Below, piece after piece: positions 25,443-34,472 of a stretch of 37,662 nucleotides of DNA (position 1 is its first letter; every line of letters starts with the position of its first letter). Origin of the DNA: Bacteroidota bacterium (GTDB lineage: Bacteria > Bacteroidota > Ignavibacteria > Kryptoniales > JAKASW01); contig JAJYRM010000032.1 in the NCBI GenBank assembly GCA_021794075.1, forward strand, positions 1 to 37,662. Direction: 5' to 3'. The notes below the pieces were generated by a model. That model ran no database searches, had not been told where the DNA came from, and worked only from the letters and a program-made list of their open reading frames with translations. A program made the translations under genes and the position numbers.

Positions 25443-27713
25443 ATGAAGATCAGAGTAGAAGATGCCCTTGAATACCACTCAATCGGTAGAAGAGGGAAAG
25501 TCGAAGTTGTGCCCACAAAACCGTGCGTGACCCAGCGTGACCTTTCACTGGCGTACACACCTGGGGTAGCGGAAGTTTGCAGAGTCATAGACAAGGAACC
25601 CGATGCCGCTTACGAATTCACGTCAAAGGGAAATCTTGTCGCTGTGTTGTCGAACGGGACCGCCGTCCTGGGGCTCGGCAACATCGGCCCGCTTGCGGGG
25701 AAACCGGTCATGGAAGGAAAGGGAGTCTTGTTCAAGAGGTTCGCGGATATTGACGTCTTCGATATTGAAATAAACGCGAAGACACCCGAAGAAATTATCG
25801 CGGTGGCGAAGGCTCTCGAGCCCACATTCGGGGGAATTAACCTGGAAGACATCAAGGCGCCCGATTGTTTCGTCGTCGAAGAGACTCTTAAGGCTTCGAT
25901 GAATATTCCGGTGTTCCATGACGACCAGCACGGAACGGCGATCATCAGCTCAGCGGCGCTTCTTAACGCGCTTGAAATTGCGGGGAAAGATATTTCGAAA
26001 GTAAAGATAGTCGTCAACGGCGCGGGCGCGGCGGCCATCGCCTGTACCAAGCTTTATATCAAGCTCGGCGCCAGGCTGGAAAACATAACTATGTGCGATT
26101 CAAAGGGGGTTATCTACAAAGGCAGGACCGATTCCATGAATCGGTACAAGGAACAGTTTGCCCGCGAGACGCAGGCGCGCACTCTGGGCCAGGCCTTTGT
26201 CGGAGCGGATGTCTTCGTGGGGCTTTCGGTGGCCAATGTGGTAACAAAAGAGATGGTCCGCTCGATGGGTCCCGTCCCTATAATTTTCGCCATGGCTAAC
26301 CCGGACCCGGAGATCGCCTATGAAGACGCTGTCGCCGCGCGAGCAGACGTGATAATGGCAACCGGCCGAAGCGATTATCCAAACCAGGTCAACAACGTTC
26401 TCGGGTTCCCGTTCATTTTCAGAGGGGCTCTGGACGTGCGGGCGCGAAACATAAACGATGATATGAAGATAGCGGCCGTCAACGCTCTCGCCACCCTGGC
26501 GAAGGAGCCGGTGCCGGACTCGGTGAAGGTCGCTTACGGCGGCATCGATCTGCAATTCGGCAAGGACTATATCATACCCAAGCCGTTCGACCCGAGGGTG
26601 ATAACCTGGGTGGCCCCCGCCGTCGCGAAGGCCGCGATAGAAACGGGAACGGCGCGCGTCAATATCGACGATTGGGACAAGTATGTTTTCCAACTCGAAG
26701 AGAGAATGGGAATAACCCGAAGCGTCGTGAGAACGGCGATCACCAAGTCACAGGGGAGCGGGATAAGAATAGTTTTCCCGGAGGGAGAGGAAGCGAAGAT
26801 ACTCCACGCAGCGCAGATCATCATCGACGAAGAGATTGCCAGGCCGGTGCTTCTCGGAAAGAGAGCCCAGATAGAGTTGAAAGCCCACGAGATGAAGATC
26901 GACATGGAAGGCATCGAAGTAATCGAGCCCTCCCGGTTCGATAAATCCCAGGAATACATCGATGAGTTTTTCAAGATGCGCCAGCGCAAAGGAATCACTC
27001 GCGCCGAAGCCGCGCGCTATTTGGAAAGGCCCAACTATCTCGGAGCCATGATGGTACACATGGGAGACGCCGACGGACTCGTCTCGGGCCTGACGCAATC
27101 GTATCCCAACACTATCAGACCCGCCCTACAGGTAATCGGCATGCAGGAGAAGAGAACGAGAGTCGCCGGGCTTTACATCGTGATGACTAAGAGGGACACT
27201 TACTTCTTTGCCGATACCACGGTGAACGTCGATCCCACCGCCGAGGATCTTGCCGAGATCGCCATCATGACGGCGGAAGTCGTGAGGAGGTTCAACATGG
27301 TCCCGAAGGTCGCCATGCTTTCGTTCAGCAACTTCGGAAACACGAGACTTCCGCAGTCTATCAAGGTCCAGCAGGCCGTCGCGCTCGCGCAAAAGCTCGA
27401 CCCGACGCTCATCATCGACGGCGAGGTGCAGGCAGACGTCGCGCTCTCGCCCGATATGCTCGATGAGGTCTATCCTTTCTCGAGTCTCAAGAACGGCGCG
27501 AACACGCTTATCTTCCCCGATTTGAACGCGGGCAACATAGCGTACAAGCTGATGGGCAAGATAGGCGGCGCGGCGCTTCTCGGACCGATACTGATGGGGA
27601 TGAAGAAACCCGTCCATGTCCTTCAGCAGGGATGCGACGTGAACGCGATTGTCAACATCGCGGCGGTCTGCGCGGTCGAAGCGATAGATAAGGTTAAGAA
27701 CGGCGCTCATTGA
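25443..27713 (+). CDS. maeB: NADP-dependent malic enzyme with C-terminal phosphotransacetylase domain
   Basis: This enzyme converts malate to pyruvate and CO2 with NADP reduction. The N-terminal malic enzyme half (about 1-425) has LAYTPGVAEVCR, TAVLGLGNIGPLAGKPVMEGKGVLFK, FHDDQHGTAI and VVNGAGAAAIACTKLY (nucleotide loop). The C-terminal half (about 440-756) is a phosphate acetyl/butyryltransferase-like domain (VFPEGEEAKILHAAQIII, and MLSFSNFGNTRLPQ). In MaeB-type fusions that domain serves acetyl-CoA regulation and oligomerisation rather than proven PTA catalysis. Length 756 matches MaeB. ATG 25443 has an AAGGAG site. It is the only complete plus-strand gene here, divergent from lon. Confidence 0.95.
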   Translation: MKIRVEDALEYHSIGRRGKVEVVPTKPCVTQRDLSLAYTPGVAEVCRVIDKEPDAAYEFTSKGNLVAVLSNGTAVLGLGNIGPLAGKPVMEGKGVLFKRFADIDVFDIEINAKTPEEIIAVAKALEPTFGGINLEDIKAPDCFVVEETLKASMNIPVFHDDQHGTAIISSAALLNALEIAGKDISKVKIVVNGAGAAAIACTKLYIKLGARLENITMCDSKGVIYKGRTDSMNRYKEQFARETQARTLGQAFVGADVFVGLSVANVVTKEMVRSMGPVPIIFAMANPDPEIAYEDAVAARADVIMATGRSDYPNQVNNVLGFPFIFRGALDVRARNINDDMKIAAVNALATLAKEPVPDSVKVAYGGIDLQFGKDYIIPKPFDPRVITWVAPAVAKAAIETGTARVNIDDWDKYVFQLEERMGITRSVVRTAITKSQGSGIRIVFPEGEEAKILHAAQIIIDEEIARPVLLGKRAQIELKAHEMKIDMEGIEVIEPSRFDKSQEYIDEFFKMRQRKGITRAEAARYLERPNYLGAMMVHMGDADGLVSGLTQSYPNTIRPALQVIGMQEKRTRVAGLYIVMTKRDTYFFADTTVNVDPTAEDLAEIAIMTAEVVRRFNMVPKVAMLSFSNFGNTRLPQSIKVQQAVALAQKLDPTLIIDGEVQADVALSPDMLDEVYPFSSLKNGANTLIFPDLNAGNIAYKLMGKIGGAALLGPILMGMKKPVHVLQQGCDVNAIVNIAAVCAVEAIDKVKNGAH

Positions 27714-27730
27714 TCGAACACGCATGCTTC

Positions 27731-27777
27731 AGGGTTCCGCGGCCGCTAATTCGTCATTCTGGCTGCCGCGGGACTCT
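27731..27777. terminator. Bidirectional terminator between maeB and the PAS gene
   Basis: AGGGTTCCGCGGC (27731-27743) pairs with GCCGCGGGACTCT (27765-27777) with two G-U pairs. On the plus strand it is followed by TTCTTCTT. It lies between two convergent genes. Confidence 0.6.
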
Positions 27778-27832
27778 TTCTTCTTCGGATAGATTAGAGA
27801 TTACTTGCAGGTATTAACGGCGCCGGCGGAGA

Positions 27833-28294
27833 TCATTCCCCCTGCGAGCGCATTAGGATGGCCCTCAGATCGGTTATCTCTCGCTCCTGAGTCTCAAGCT
27901 TGCTGTAAAGATCGACAAGGTGTTCGTAAAGCTGATTCTCCAATATTCTCGACTGAGACACGTCTTCAAAGTGAAATACAATTTCGCCCCTTGTGTCGTT
28001 CAGGTTATAAGCCTTCACCTTGAAGTACTTCTCCGTTCCCCTCTGCTTCAGAGTACGCGAACTCTCTCCTCGCGACAGACACTCCGAAACCATTCGTTCA
28101 ATCGCGGCCGAATCTTCCGACTGGAGCAAATTTTCCAACTCCACCTTTTTCCCTCTCTCCAATCTAATCGGCAAGGCTTCCCTGGCACACTGGTTCGCGT
28201 ATATAAGTAAAAGTTCGTCGTCGGTCAGCACGAATGGGATCCGCACGGTCTCGAAGACCCGATAGCAATCGGAAAAGAGTGTCTCTTCTGCCAT
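27833..28294 (-). CDS. PAS-domain protein with C-terminal coiled coil
   Basis: This 153-residue cytoplasmic protein has one PAS-like sensor fold (about 8-118: FETVRIPFVLTDDELLLIYANQCAREALP at the start and GEIVFHFEDVSQSRILENQL at the end). A short heptad-like helix follows (LVDLYSKLETQEREITDLRAILM). No output domain (kinase, GGDEF, HTH) is attached, so it must act through a partner. ATG 28292-28294 has no clear ribosome site. It lies 159 bases downstream of the chaperone-usher-like locus on the same strand, which may be coincidental. Confidence 0.8.
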   Translation of the reverse strand: MAEETLFSDCYRVFETVRIPFVLTDDELLLIYANQCAREALPIRLERGKKVELENLLQSEDSAAIERMVSECLSRGESSRTLKQRGTEKYFKVKAYNLNDTRGEIVFHFEDVSQSRILENQLYEHLVDLYSKLETQEREITDLRAILMRSQGE

Positions 28295-28402
28295 ACATGA
28301 ATTATCTCATTATTCATGCCGATGAAATAAGCGTAAAACTAGAGCCTTTTGGCTCATTCCAAAACCGCCGGTAAATTAGCGTTACGGTTTAGTAAGGGAA
28401 GG

Positions 28403-28421
28403 TTACGTTATCTTCACGTAA
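28403..28421. promoter_or_regulatory. Small dyad upstream of the PAS gene
   Basis: TTACGT and ACGTAA form a 6-bp dyad around a 7-base centre, in the gap between the small secreted protein gene and the PAS gene. It could be an operator; no match to a named regulator is claimed. Confidence 0.2.
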
Positions 28422-28453
28422 TTGAATGGAGGAATGACGCAAGAAAATAAACT

Positions 28454-28813
28454 TCAGCTACCGAGGTAAACTACTTCTACTTTCGAGACCCCTTTGAAAT
28501 CTTTCTCGCTGAAATCGCGGACTTGCCCCTGCCTCAGGCTGATCGTCATTTTTGTGGAGTTGTTCTTCTTCATCTGAATCAAGACATTCTGCGGACAGCT
28601 GAAAGAGAGGATGGGCTGATCCTGCGAGGCGTGTTTGGAGACAAAAGAGAGCGCCCGAGTTTGTCTTGAGACCGGAGCTATCTTTAGACCGGGCGCAGCA
28701 ACGACAGTAAGGGTCACCGTCGCCGTAGCGGTTACCTGAGCCTGGGTCGTGGGCGCCCATAACACTACCGCGGCAACCGCGAGCATCAACGATATGTACC
28801 AGGTATTCTTCAT
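28454..28813 (-). CDS. Small secreted protein of the chaperone-usher-like locus
   Basis: This 119-residue protein has a clear signal peptide (1-26, ending PTTQAQ). The mature start VTATATVTLTVVAAPGLKIAP resembles the N-terminal alternating strand of the DUF4402-like subunits further upstream (compare ATISLSILPAISI). The rest is shorter than a full domain and has a single Cys (SFSCPQNV), lysine-rich turns and the end KVEVVYLGS. ATG 28811-28813 has a GGAAG site. It lies 220 bases downstream of the usher-like gene. It may be a minor or tip subunit, a terminator subunit, or unrelated; I do not recognise a named family. Confidence 0.7.
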   Translation of the reverse strand: MKNTWYISLMLAVAAVVLWAPTTQAQVTATATVTLTVVAAPGLKIAPVSRQTRALSFVSKHASQDQPILSFSCPQNVLIQMKKNNSTKMTISLRQGQVRDFSEKDFKGVSKVEVVYLGS

Positions 28814-29032
28814 CGTCTTCCGGCATGATATCTACGAAGACAATGCCAAACCACGTCAGTGGGCCCCTCCCTGCGCCTGCCCTTATAAGTATCAGCAAAT
28901 GCACGACTTAGAAGACGGGCGAAGGACTTCCTTTACTCGCGAGGTTCAGACAGGATGTAAGATTTTCCGATTAGGAGGAAGGAACTACGTGAATGGAATT
29001 GTGGTGGTGATCGCCGGAGAGGGCGTGAATGT

Positions 29033-32000
29033 TCAACGATGAGGTAGCAATTGGGTTGCATTGAGATCGCAGTACGATTTGATCTCTTTGGCAGCCTTCA
29101 GAACTTCCCTGATGCTCTTAAAGGCGGATGTGAAGACACTGAACTCGCATTTGTCGCGGTTAAATTCCACGAACGCAAGCCCGCCCGTACGAAATCGAAA
29201 TAGTCTCGCGAACTCCAAAGCCTCACGTTCATCATGAAAATCGCCGAGCGTAAAGCCAAACCGCCTTTGGTTATCCGACTTTCCGCTGATCACGACAACG
29301 GCATTACTTAAATGATATTTCTTACTCAGGACACCCAAAGCTTCATCGGCCTCTCTTCTGGTACGGTATGATTCGGCGATTACAGTGAAGAGGCCAGTAG
29401 ATCTATTATAATTTACTTGAGTAGGAATGTGATCTTCTCTTCTAATTAAGGAATCATAACGGATGGCGGTTGGCAGATGACGGAATGTCCCGAACTGAAT
29501 CGCAAAGAAATATTTCGTGCCGCTGTCGGCGGAAGAGCTGATAAATGCGTCGAGGTAACCGAACCTGTTAATCATTACATCCAGCCGCTCCATCGCGAGC
29601 TTCCTGCTGTCCAGCGAATCCGACTGCACCACATATAATCCCGATCTTGAGGAGTGATGCTCGACAAAATCCTGGCCCGTTTTGATTCTGGTAGCCCTCG
29701 CGAATTTTGCCGCGCGCTCACTGGAAGTGAAAGCGCCTACCTGTACGAAGTATTTTTCTCTTGGCGCTGTCATCCCAACCTTTACCGGAGGCTTTGTCTC
29801 AGTCGGCGTTGGCTTCTGGCGCGGCTTGAGGATGATCTTGAGTCCTTCTATGATGTCTCCGTCCTTTGTAGGTTTAACGGCGAATTTTAGGATAGATGGA
29901 TCCGCGGTGAGCCCGAGTATCGACAATTGGGCCGAGTCGACGTAAGCCCTATATCCGCCGGGAGGAAGTCCCATGTAATAGAAACTTCCGTCGTTGAACA
30001 CCGGGACCGTCGTCTTGAAGCTTCCGCTGTCGGATGCGATCTCCAGACTCAATCCGGGAATTGCAGATAACACTCCCTTTTCATCCCGCAGGACGTTTCC
30101 CTGAGCAATTCCTCCGGCGTAGAATGGTATATCGACCCTCTTGTATGAATTCGGATCGGTGATGAATGAGAAGGATTTCCATTTCGGGATCAGTAGGGGA
30201 TTTCTGATCGTGCTTAAATCGACATCGGCGCTGTACTGCGTGTACGGAAGCATGTTCCATTCTCTTGTGATACCGTTGCTCGATGTTTCCGACGACACCG
30301 CCTGCCTCAGCGTGATCGAGCCGTGTCTGATAATTTCTTCACCTTTATCGTATCTCCCGTTGCCGTTGGCGTCGACAAACATTCTAACTGACGCGGCGGA
30401 GCGCCCGACCCAGCCGAGGTCGTTAAAGAGAAATTGGCCGTAATTGCTGTCGTACCCTACGGAGCCCGAGAAATTCTGGCTGTAGAAACCTGAGCCGCCC
30501 TGGAACTGCGCGCTCGTGGTCGACCTGATGAAAGGAAGATCGGCAATTATCTGCAGGTTGAACGTCGTCGCTTTGTTGATGTAATTCCGATCCGCCGTGA
30601 ATCCAATTCTAATGTATCGGAGGACATTCTTCGAGAGTTGAAGAGAAATGTCGTCGGGGGAATTCTTCAGGACGCCGTACCTGCCGGTCACGCTGACGAG
30701 CGTCCCGTTCAGAAAATTAAACGCCCCCTGTCCAAAGAAGAGTGAGTAGAGGACTGACCCAGTCAGGTTATAGTTATTGTCGGTCGGCCCGACGCCGTAA
30801 TCGATTATCGATTTGGTATACCCCACAGACACATTCAGTTGCGAAAGGCTCGAGGAGAAATTTGCCGAGTAGCTGTATGATTTCTGTCCGCCATAGTACG
30901 TCTGGGCGATCCCGGCGACTCTGAAATTCAGCGAGTTCCTTCCGATATAAAACGGCACGAACGCGTCGGCCTGCAGCTCCTGCAGGCGGAGACTCGGATT
31001 GTAAAGCATGTTCTGGCTGTAGTGGCCGTATTCGAGATCGAAGGCCGTCTGCGAAGCATAGAGCGCGTTGAAAGAAGTTCTGTAGAACGCGTCCGGCGCC
31101 GCGTCGATGCTCATAGTGTATTCAGGACCGAAGCGAAGATATAGCGAGTTGTAAAGAAGCGGCTTCGAGAACAGAGGGTCGTCGACATAATCGAGTCCCA
31201 GCTTGTCCGTCGCCCAACTGGTGATGCCAAACAACGCGTTCGCCGAGAGAAAATTGTAGTTCGTATTGTTCACCAGTCCCGCGCTGACCGAGTAATTAAG
31301 CTGCCCGGCAGGGACGAATGAAAACGGGATCTGAAGCCGCCGGTCTTCTTCGCGGAACTGCCCGTTAGGCCCGTAGTATTTGAGCTGAATGTAGGTGGTC
31401 CCGTAGACAAGCGGTATGGTGAACTGCGCCCTTCCCTGAGAGTCGGCGCGCTTGTAAGCCGCGAGTTGCCCGTTCAAATAGAGCTCGACATCCCAGTTCG
31501 GATTTGTCCGCGCGTTTATTACGTATTGGCCGAATATTGTTCTCACGGTCAGCGGTTCGTTGGAAACCTGAGCCCCGCGGAATCCATAACTCGTCAGCCC
31601 GTCGGAGTAAAGGTTGCCCAGCCCCGCGTAAGATATGTAAGCCGAAGAATCGAAAGTGTACTTCCAGCTCAGAGTGCTCGAATAGAGGCTTGGGTTCCCG
31701 CCCGAGACGGCGCCGAGTAAGCTCCCTTCGGTCTCTCCGCCCAGTATTTCCGCGCCACCCGTGAGGCTGTAACTATATGACGTCGGCCCTCCGGTGTTGA
31801 AGGCTGACAACGAATAATCGACAACACCTCCGTTCAGCAGATATTTCTTCCCCGGGAATTTCAGCGGCGCCTGTTCCAGATTTGTTTGCGGCGAAACGAC
31901 CATGTAGCCGCGGCGCATCTCGCGCTGGTAATCCCTTACCACCGGAAGTTCCTGCTCGGTGCTGAGTATCAGCGAGAGAGAATTGAAATCGATGTTGAAA

Positions 32001-32407
32001 TGAAGATCGAACGCCTCTTTGAAAAAAGAAGGAAGGACATAGTAATCGAGCTGTCCACGTATGACATTTGTCGTGTCGAACTGGAACGCCTTCTCGCCCA
32101 CCTTCCCGACGCCGGTTCCGAAATTTATGTCGTACGGATCTTTCTGGTCGATGTAAAATCCCCTAAGAGTCTTCGCGCCCATATCGAGATTTGCGTCTAC
32201 CCTGAGCTGCCTCAGCACCGTTCCGATCGGGATATAGACCGAATCCTTGTAGTAAAGCCCCGTAACTACAGTATTAACGACGCCGCCGAAACTGAAGGAA
32301 AGGTAGACATCCTGCGCCTGTTGATACGCGGACGCACTCTGTGCCCTGGTACAATTGGCAGAGAGCGTGATGAGAATGATTACCCAGATGAACCTTCGTG
32401 CGCAGAT
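29033..32407 (-). CDS. Usher-like outer-membrane protein with three C-terminal SPOR repeats, probable ATC start
   Basis: This protein of about 1124 residues has a signal peptide (FIWVIILITLSANCTRAQ) and an N-terminal domain (DVYLSFSFGGVVNTVV and following). A beta-barrel region follows, with an inserted plug-like domain (about 288-373: VELYLNGQLAAYKRADSQGR, YYGPNGQFREEDRRLQIPF, PAGQLNYSVSAG). After the barrel come a Ca-loop-like DANGNGRYDKGEE (about 679) and a usher C-terminal-like beta domain (GLPPGGYRAYVDSAQL, about 813). Three SPOR-like repeats end it (886-958, 966-1040, 1049-1122). The features match alternative (CS1-like) ushers best. The frame is open to a TGA at 32411-32413; the first GTG (32218) would cut off the signal peptide and N-terminal domain. 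The only start near the GGGAG site is ATC 32405-32407. Confidence 0.8.
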   Translation of the reverse strand: MCARRFIWVIILITLSANCTRAQSASAYQQAQDVYLSFSFGGVVNTVVTGLYYKDSVYIPIGTVLRQLRVDANLDMGAKTLRGFYIDQKDPYDINFGTGVGKVGEKAFQFDTTNVIRGQLDYYVLPSFFKEAFDLHFNIDFNSLSLILSTEQELPVVRDYQREMRRGYMVVSPQTNLEQAPLKFPGKKYLLNGGVVDYSLSAFNTGGPTSYSYSLTGGAEILGGETEGSLLGAVSGGNPSLYSSTLSWKYTFDSSAYISYAGLGNLYSDGLTSYGFRGAQVSNEPLTVRTIFGQYVINARTNPNWDVELYLNGQLAAYKRADSQGRAQFTIPLVYGTTYIQLKYYGPNGQFREEDRRLQIPFSFVPAGQLNYSVSAGLVNNTNYNFLSANALFGITSWATDKLGLDYVDDPLFSKPLLYNSLYLRFGPEYTMSIDAAPDAFYRTSFNALYASQTAFDLEYGHYSQNMLYNPSLRLQELQADAFVPFYIGRNSLNFRVAGIAQTYYGGQKSYSYSANFSSSLSQLNVSVGYTKSIIDYGVGPTDNNYNLTGSVLYSLFFGQGAFNFLNGTLVSVTGRYGVLKNSPDDISLQLSKNVLRYIRIGFTADRNYINKATTFNLQIIADLPFIRSTTSAQFQGGSGFYSQNFSGSVGYDSNYGQFLFNDLGWVGRSAASVRMFVDANGNGRYDKGEEIIRHGSITLRQAVSSETSSNGITREWNMLPYTQYSADVDLSTIRNPLLIPKWKSFSFITDPNSYKRVDIPFYAGGIAQGNVLRDEKGVLSAIPGLSLEIASDSGSFKTTVPVFNDGSFYYMGLPPGGYRAYVDSAQLSILGLTADPSILKFAVKPTKDGDIIEGLKIILKPRQKPTPTETKPPVKVGMTAPREKYFVQVGAFTSSERAAKFARATRIKTGQDFVEHHSSRSGLYVVQSDSLDSRKLAMERLDVMINRFGYLDAFISSSADSGTKYFFAIQFGTFRHLPTAIRYDSLIRREDHIPTQVNYNRSTGLFTVIAESYRTRREADEALGVLSKKYHLSNAVVVISGKSDNQRRFGFTLGDFHDEREALEFARLFRFRTGGLAFVEFNRDKCEFSVFTSAFKSIREVLKAAKEIKSYCDLNATQLLPHR
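29042..29752 (-). repeat. Three SPOR-like repeats in the usher-like protein
   Basis: Repeat 1 (29534-29752) begins YFVQVGAFTSSERAAKFA. Repeat 2 (29288-29512) begins YFFAIQFGTFRHLPTAIRY. Repeat 3 (29042-29263) begins RFGFTLGDFHDEREALEFA. Each is 73-75 residues and has the SPOR order: beta strand with x-Q-x-G-x-F, helix, strand with LY/FxV, helix, strand. The first keeps the canonical VQVGAF; the other two are diverged. Short linkers of 7-8 residues separate them. Confidence 0.8.
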
Positions 32408-32486
32408 GTGTCACTCCCGCGTGTTTCTTCTCGTTTAGCCCATGACAACTTCATTTCGGCCCGAAAGGAAATGGGCCGGCAGACGC

Positions 32487-33308
32487 TCACTCCATTCTGA
32501 ACGCGAAAGACTTCTCGACCGTCGGGATTTTAATCATGTCCTCGCCGGGAATGTCGGTCCTTTCGGATTCCAACTTGAAGTCCGCGGTGTACGATCCGCT
32601 CCTTAGATCGGAGAGAGGTACGGGAAATTTCACCACCATCTTGTTCTGATAAATTGCCAGCACCTGCTGATTCGTGTACACTGTGTTTCCCGCGTGATCC
32701 TTCACTACGGCTGACATCCTTCCGAAGAAGGGTGAGTTCCCGCCGCGCGCCACGTCCGCCATCAGGTTCATCGAAGTGCTGTCCTGTTCGGACACAAGTC
32801 TTTGTATCTGAACGCTCGTGTTGACGTACCCCTTTTTGAAAATTACCGTCGTGACCTGCTGGAGCACGAAAGTGATGTTCGCGGTGATCCCGCTTCGAAC
32901 GGTGTCGATGGTCTTCGCCTGCGGAGTCGAACTCGTGATGAGCCTCGTCCAGTACTCGCCGTCCTGTATCCCCGCCGGCGGAGACGCGAGGAGTCGGACG
33001 ACCTGCTGCTGCCCCGGATTGAGGATGAACTTCTGAGGAAACCCGCGAAGCCACGACTCGCAAGAGTGCTCTTGAGCCATCAGGGAATCGTTGTAGTTCA
33101 TCGTGATATTCCCGAGAGAATCGGATTCAGGGAAACCGAACTTGAACGATACCCCGATTTCCTGAGGGGTGTTGGACCTGTTCATCACCACGAACGTGCC
33201 GAAGCGAGACTGGTCGCTCATGAAAAGTATCGTCGGTGCGACGACAACTTGCGCCCTCGCGGCTGCGAAGGAGAAGAGTATCAATAGCGCGGATAGTGTT
33301 TTTTTCAT
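32487..33308 (-). CDS. PapD-like periplasmic chaperone
   Basis: This 273-residue exported protein has a signal peptide (1-19, ending AAARAQ). Domain 1 is Ig-like: VVVAPTILFMSDQSRFGTFVVMNRSNTPQEIGVSFKFGFP, then QKFILNPGQQQVVRLLASPPAGIQDGEYWTRLI. The PGQQQVVRL and DGEYWTRL segments are the usual F1-G1 and following strands of pilus chaperones. A second Ig-like domain ends in KSFAFRME. Such chaperones cap subunits in the periplasm by donor-strand complementation and deliver them to the usher. It lies between the subunit genes and the usher gene, 79 bases upstream of the usher. ATG at the MKKTL start is clear. Confidence 0.85.
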   Translation of the reverse strand: MKKTLSALLILFSFAAARAQVVVAPTILFMSDQSRFGTFVVMNRSNTPQEIGVSFKFGFPESDSLGNITMNYNDSLMAQEHSCESWLRGFPQKFILNPGQQQVVRLLASPPAGIQDGEYWTRLITSSTPQAKTIDTVRSGITANITFVLQQVTTVIFKKGYVNTSVQIQRLVSEQDSTSMNLMADVARGGNSPFFGRMSAVVKDHAGNTVYTNQQVLAIYQNKMVVKFPVPLSDLRSGSYTADFKLESERTDIPGEDMIKIPTVEKSFAFRME

Positions 33309-33347
33309 GCCGGTAATTTAATTGTTTAACAATTATGTCCCAATGAT

Positions 33348-34301
33348 TCAGTAATTAACTGTCACCGTGAAAGTACCACTGTACGCCCCCGCGGGCTGGC
33401 TCGCCGGTACAGGGGCGATCGACCCGCCAAGCCAGAAATAATAGTAACCCGTCTGGCCGGACGTTCCACTCAAGGTCACGGCCGTCTGCGAAGCGACCGC
33501 CGTCGCTCCGGCCTGGCCCGTGGATAGGCTTGAGCCATAGAGGCTCGGGAGGAACGTTATCGTGTTGCCGTACATATCGCTGATGGGAATCGAAGACGCG
33601 TAAGAAACCGTCATGCTCTTACCTCCGCTCCCGGCCGCTGTTAACTCGGGCGCGGAGCCGCTCTGCGCGGAGATCGCGGCAGGCGTCGTGCCTGCTATGA
33701 TCTGTCCAAAATCAAGCGAGCCCGTCTCGCTCAGCGATAGTCCCTGGATTACAGACGCGGTCACGGGGATAGTCTGACTCGCCGTGTAACTGGCTTTCGG
33801 CTTTGAAACGGACACCTTGGCCGTGACAGATATTGTCCCGGTGTAATTTCCCGAAGGGAGCCAGCTTCCACCGGGCGCGGCGGTTCCACCGATCCAGACG
33901 TATAGATTGAGCGGCGTGTTGGCGTAGATATGCTGGTAGATTCCCGAGCTCGGACCGAAGTAAGTAATTCCCGAGAAACTGTTGGTCGTGTTCCAGCAAG
34001 CCGAGTTGGTGGAATAGGATACGTTCATGGTATGGCTGCCGCCCGCCGTCAGGCTATAGGGTAGTGTAATCGAGACATTAATGCTGGCATAAGCATACTT
34101 CGACATCGTGTACCCGGGCACCTGGATCAAGAAAGCCGCTGCCGTCGGGTCGGTTGGAGCGACGGTGTTCGTCGTGTTCCCCAGCGACATGCCGAATGTC
34201 AATCCCTGGAATACTGTAATGGTTGGAGACTGCGCCCTCAAGGCGGGGACTTCAATCGTCGCCATGGCGAGCAAAACTATTATTTGGAAAAGCTTCTTCA
34301 T
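33348..34301 (-). CDS. Two-domain DUF4402-like secreted subunit
   Basis: This 317-residue protein has a signal peptide ending ALRAQ and two similar beta-rich domains. Domain 1 (about 25-170) has GLTFGMSLG and NLYVWIGGTAAPGG, ending SGNYTGTISVTAKV. Domain 2 (about 180-317) has GSLDFGQIIAGTTPAAIS and YYFWLGGSIAPVPASQ, ending AGAYSGTFTVTVNY. The LDFG...WLGG...GxYxGxxxVTV pattern is that of DUF4402 proteins. The alternating hydrophobic C-terminal strand ending in Tyr resembles pilins assembled by chaperone-usher systems. ATG 34299-34301 follows AAGGA. It lies 39 bases upstream of the chaperone gene. Confidence 0.82.
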   Translation of the reverse strand: MKKLFQIIVLLAMATIEVPALRAQSPTITVFQGLTFGMSLGNTTNTVAPTDPTAAAFLIQVPGYTMSKYAYASINVSITLPYSLTAGGSHTMNVSYSTNSACWNTTNSFSGITYFGPSSGIYQHIYANTPLNLYVWIGGTAAPGGSWLPSGNYTGTISVTAKVSVSKPKASYTASQTIPVTASVIQGLSLSETGSLDFGQIIAGTTPAAISAQSGSAPELTAAGSGGKSMTVSYASSIPISDMYGNTITFLPSLYGSSLSTGQAGATAVASQTAVTLSGTSGQTGYYYFWLGGSIAPVPASQPAGAYSGTFTVTVNY

Positions 34302-34472
34302 ATAGTCCTTCGGTATCGCGACTCAAGCCGGCACGTGAGGTGGATCTGCTGAAGGGAGGCACTCTACGCGTATCGAGGGCTCCTCCGGGGGCAGACTTAA
34401 AGAGAGCGTCGGGTTTTCGTAATATAACCATCTTCGCGGGATATGTAACCACAATGCGCGGCTCTCCTCGCA

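Noticed and set aside
26100-26693. Minus-strand 197-codon frame inside maeB
   Set aside because: It is a shadow of the malic enzyme codons, with no start context or domain.
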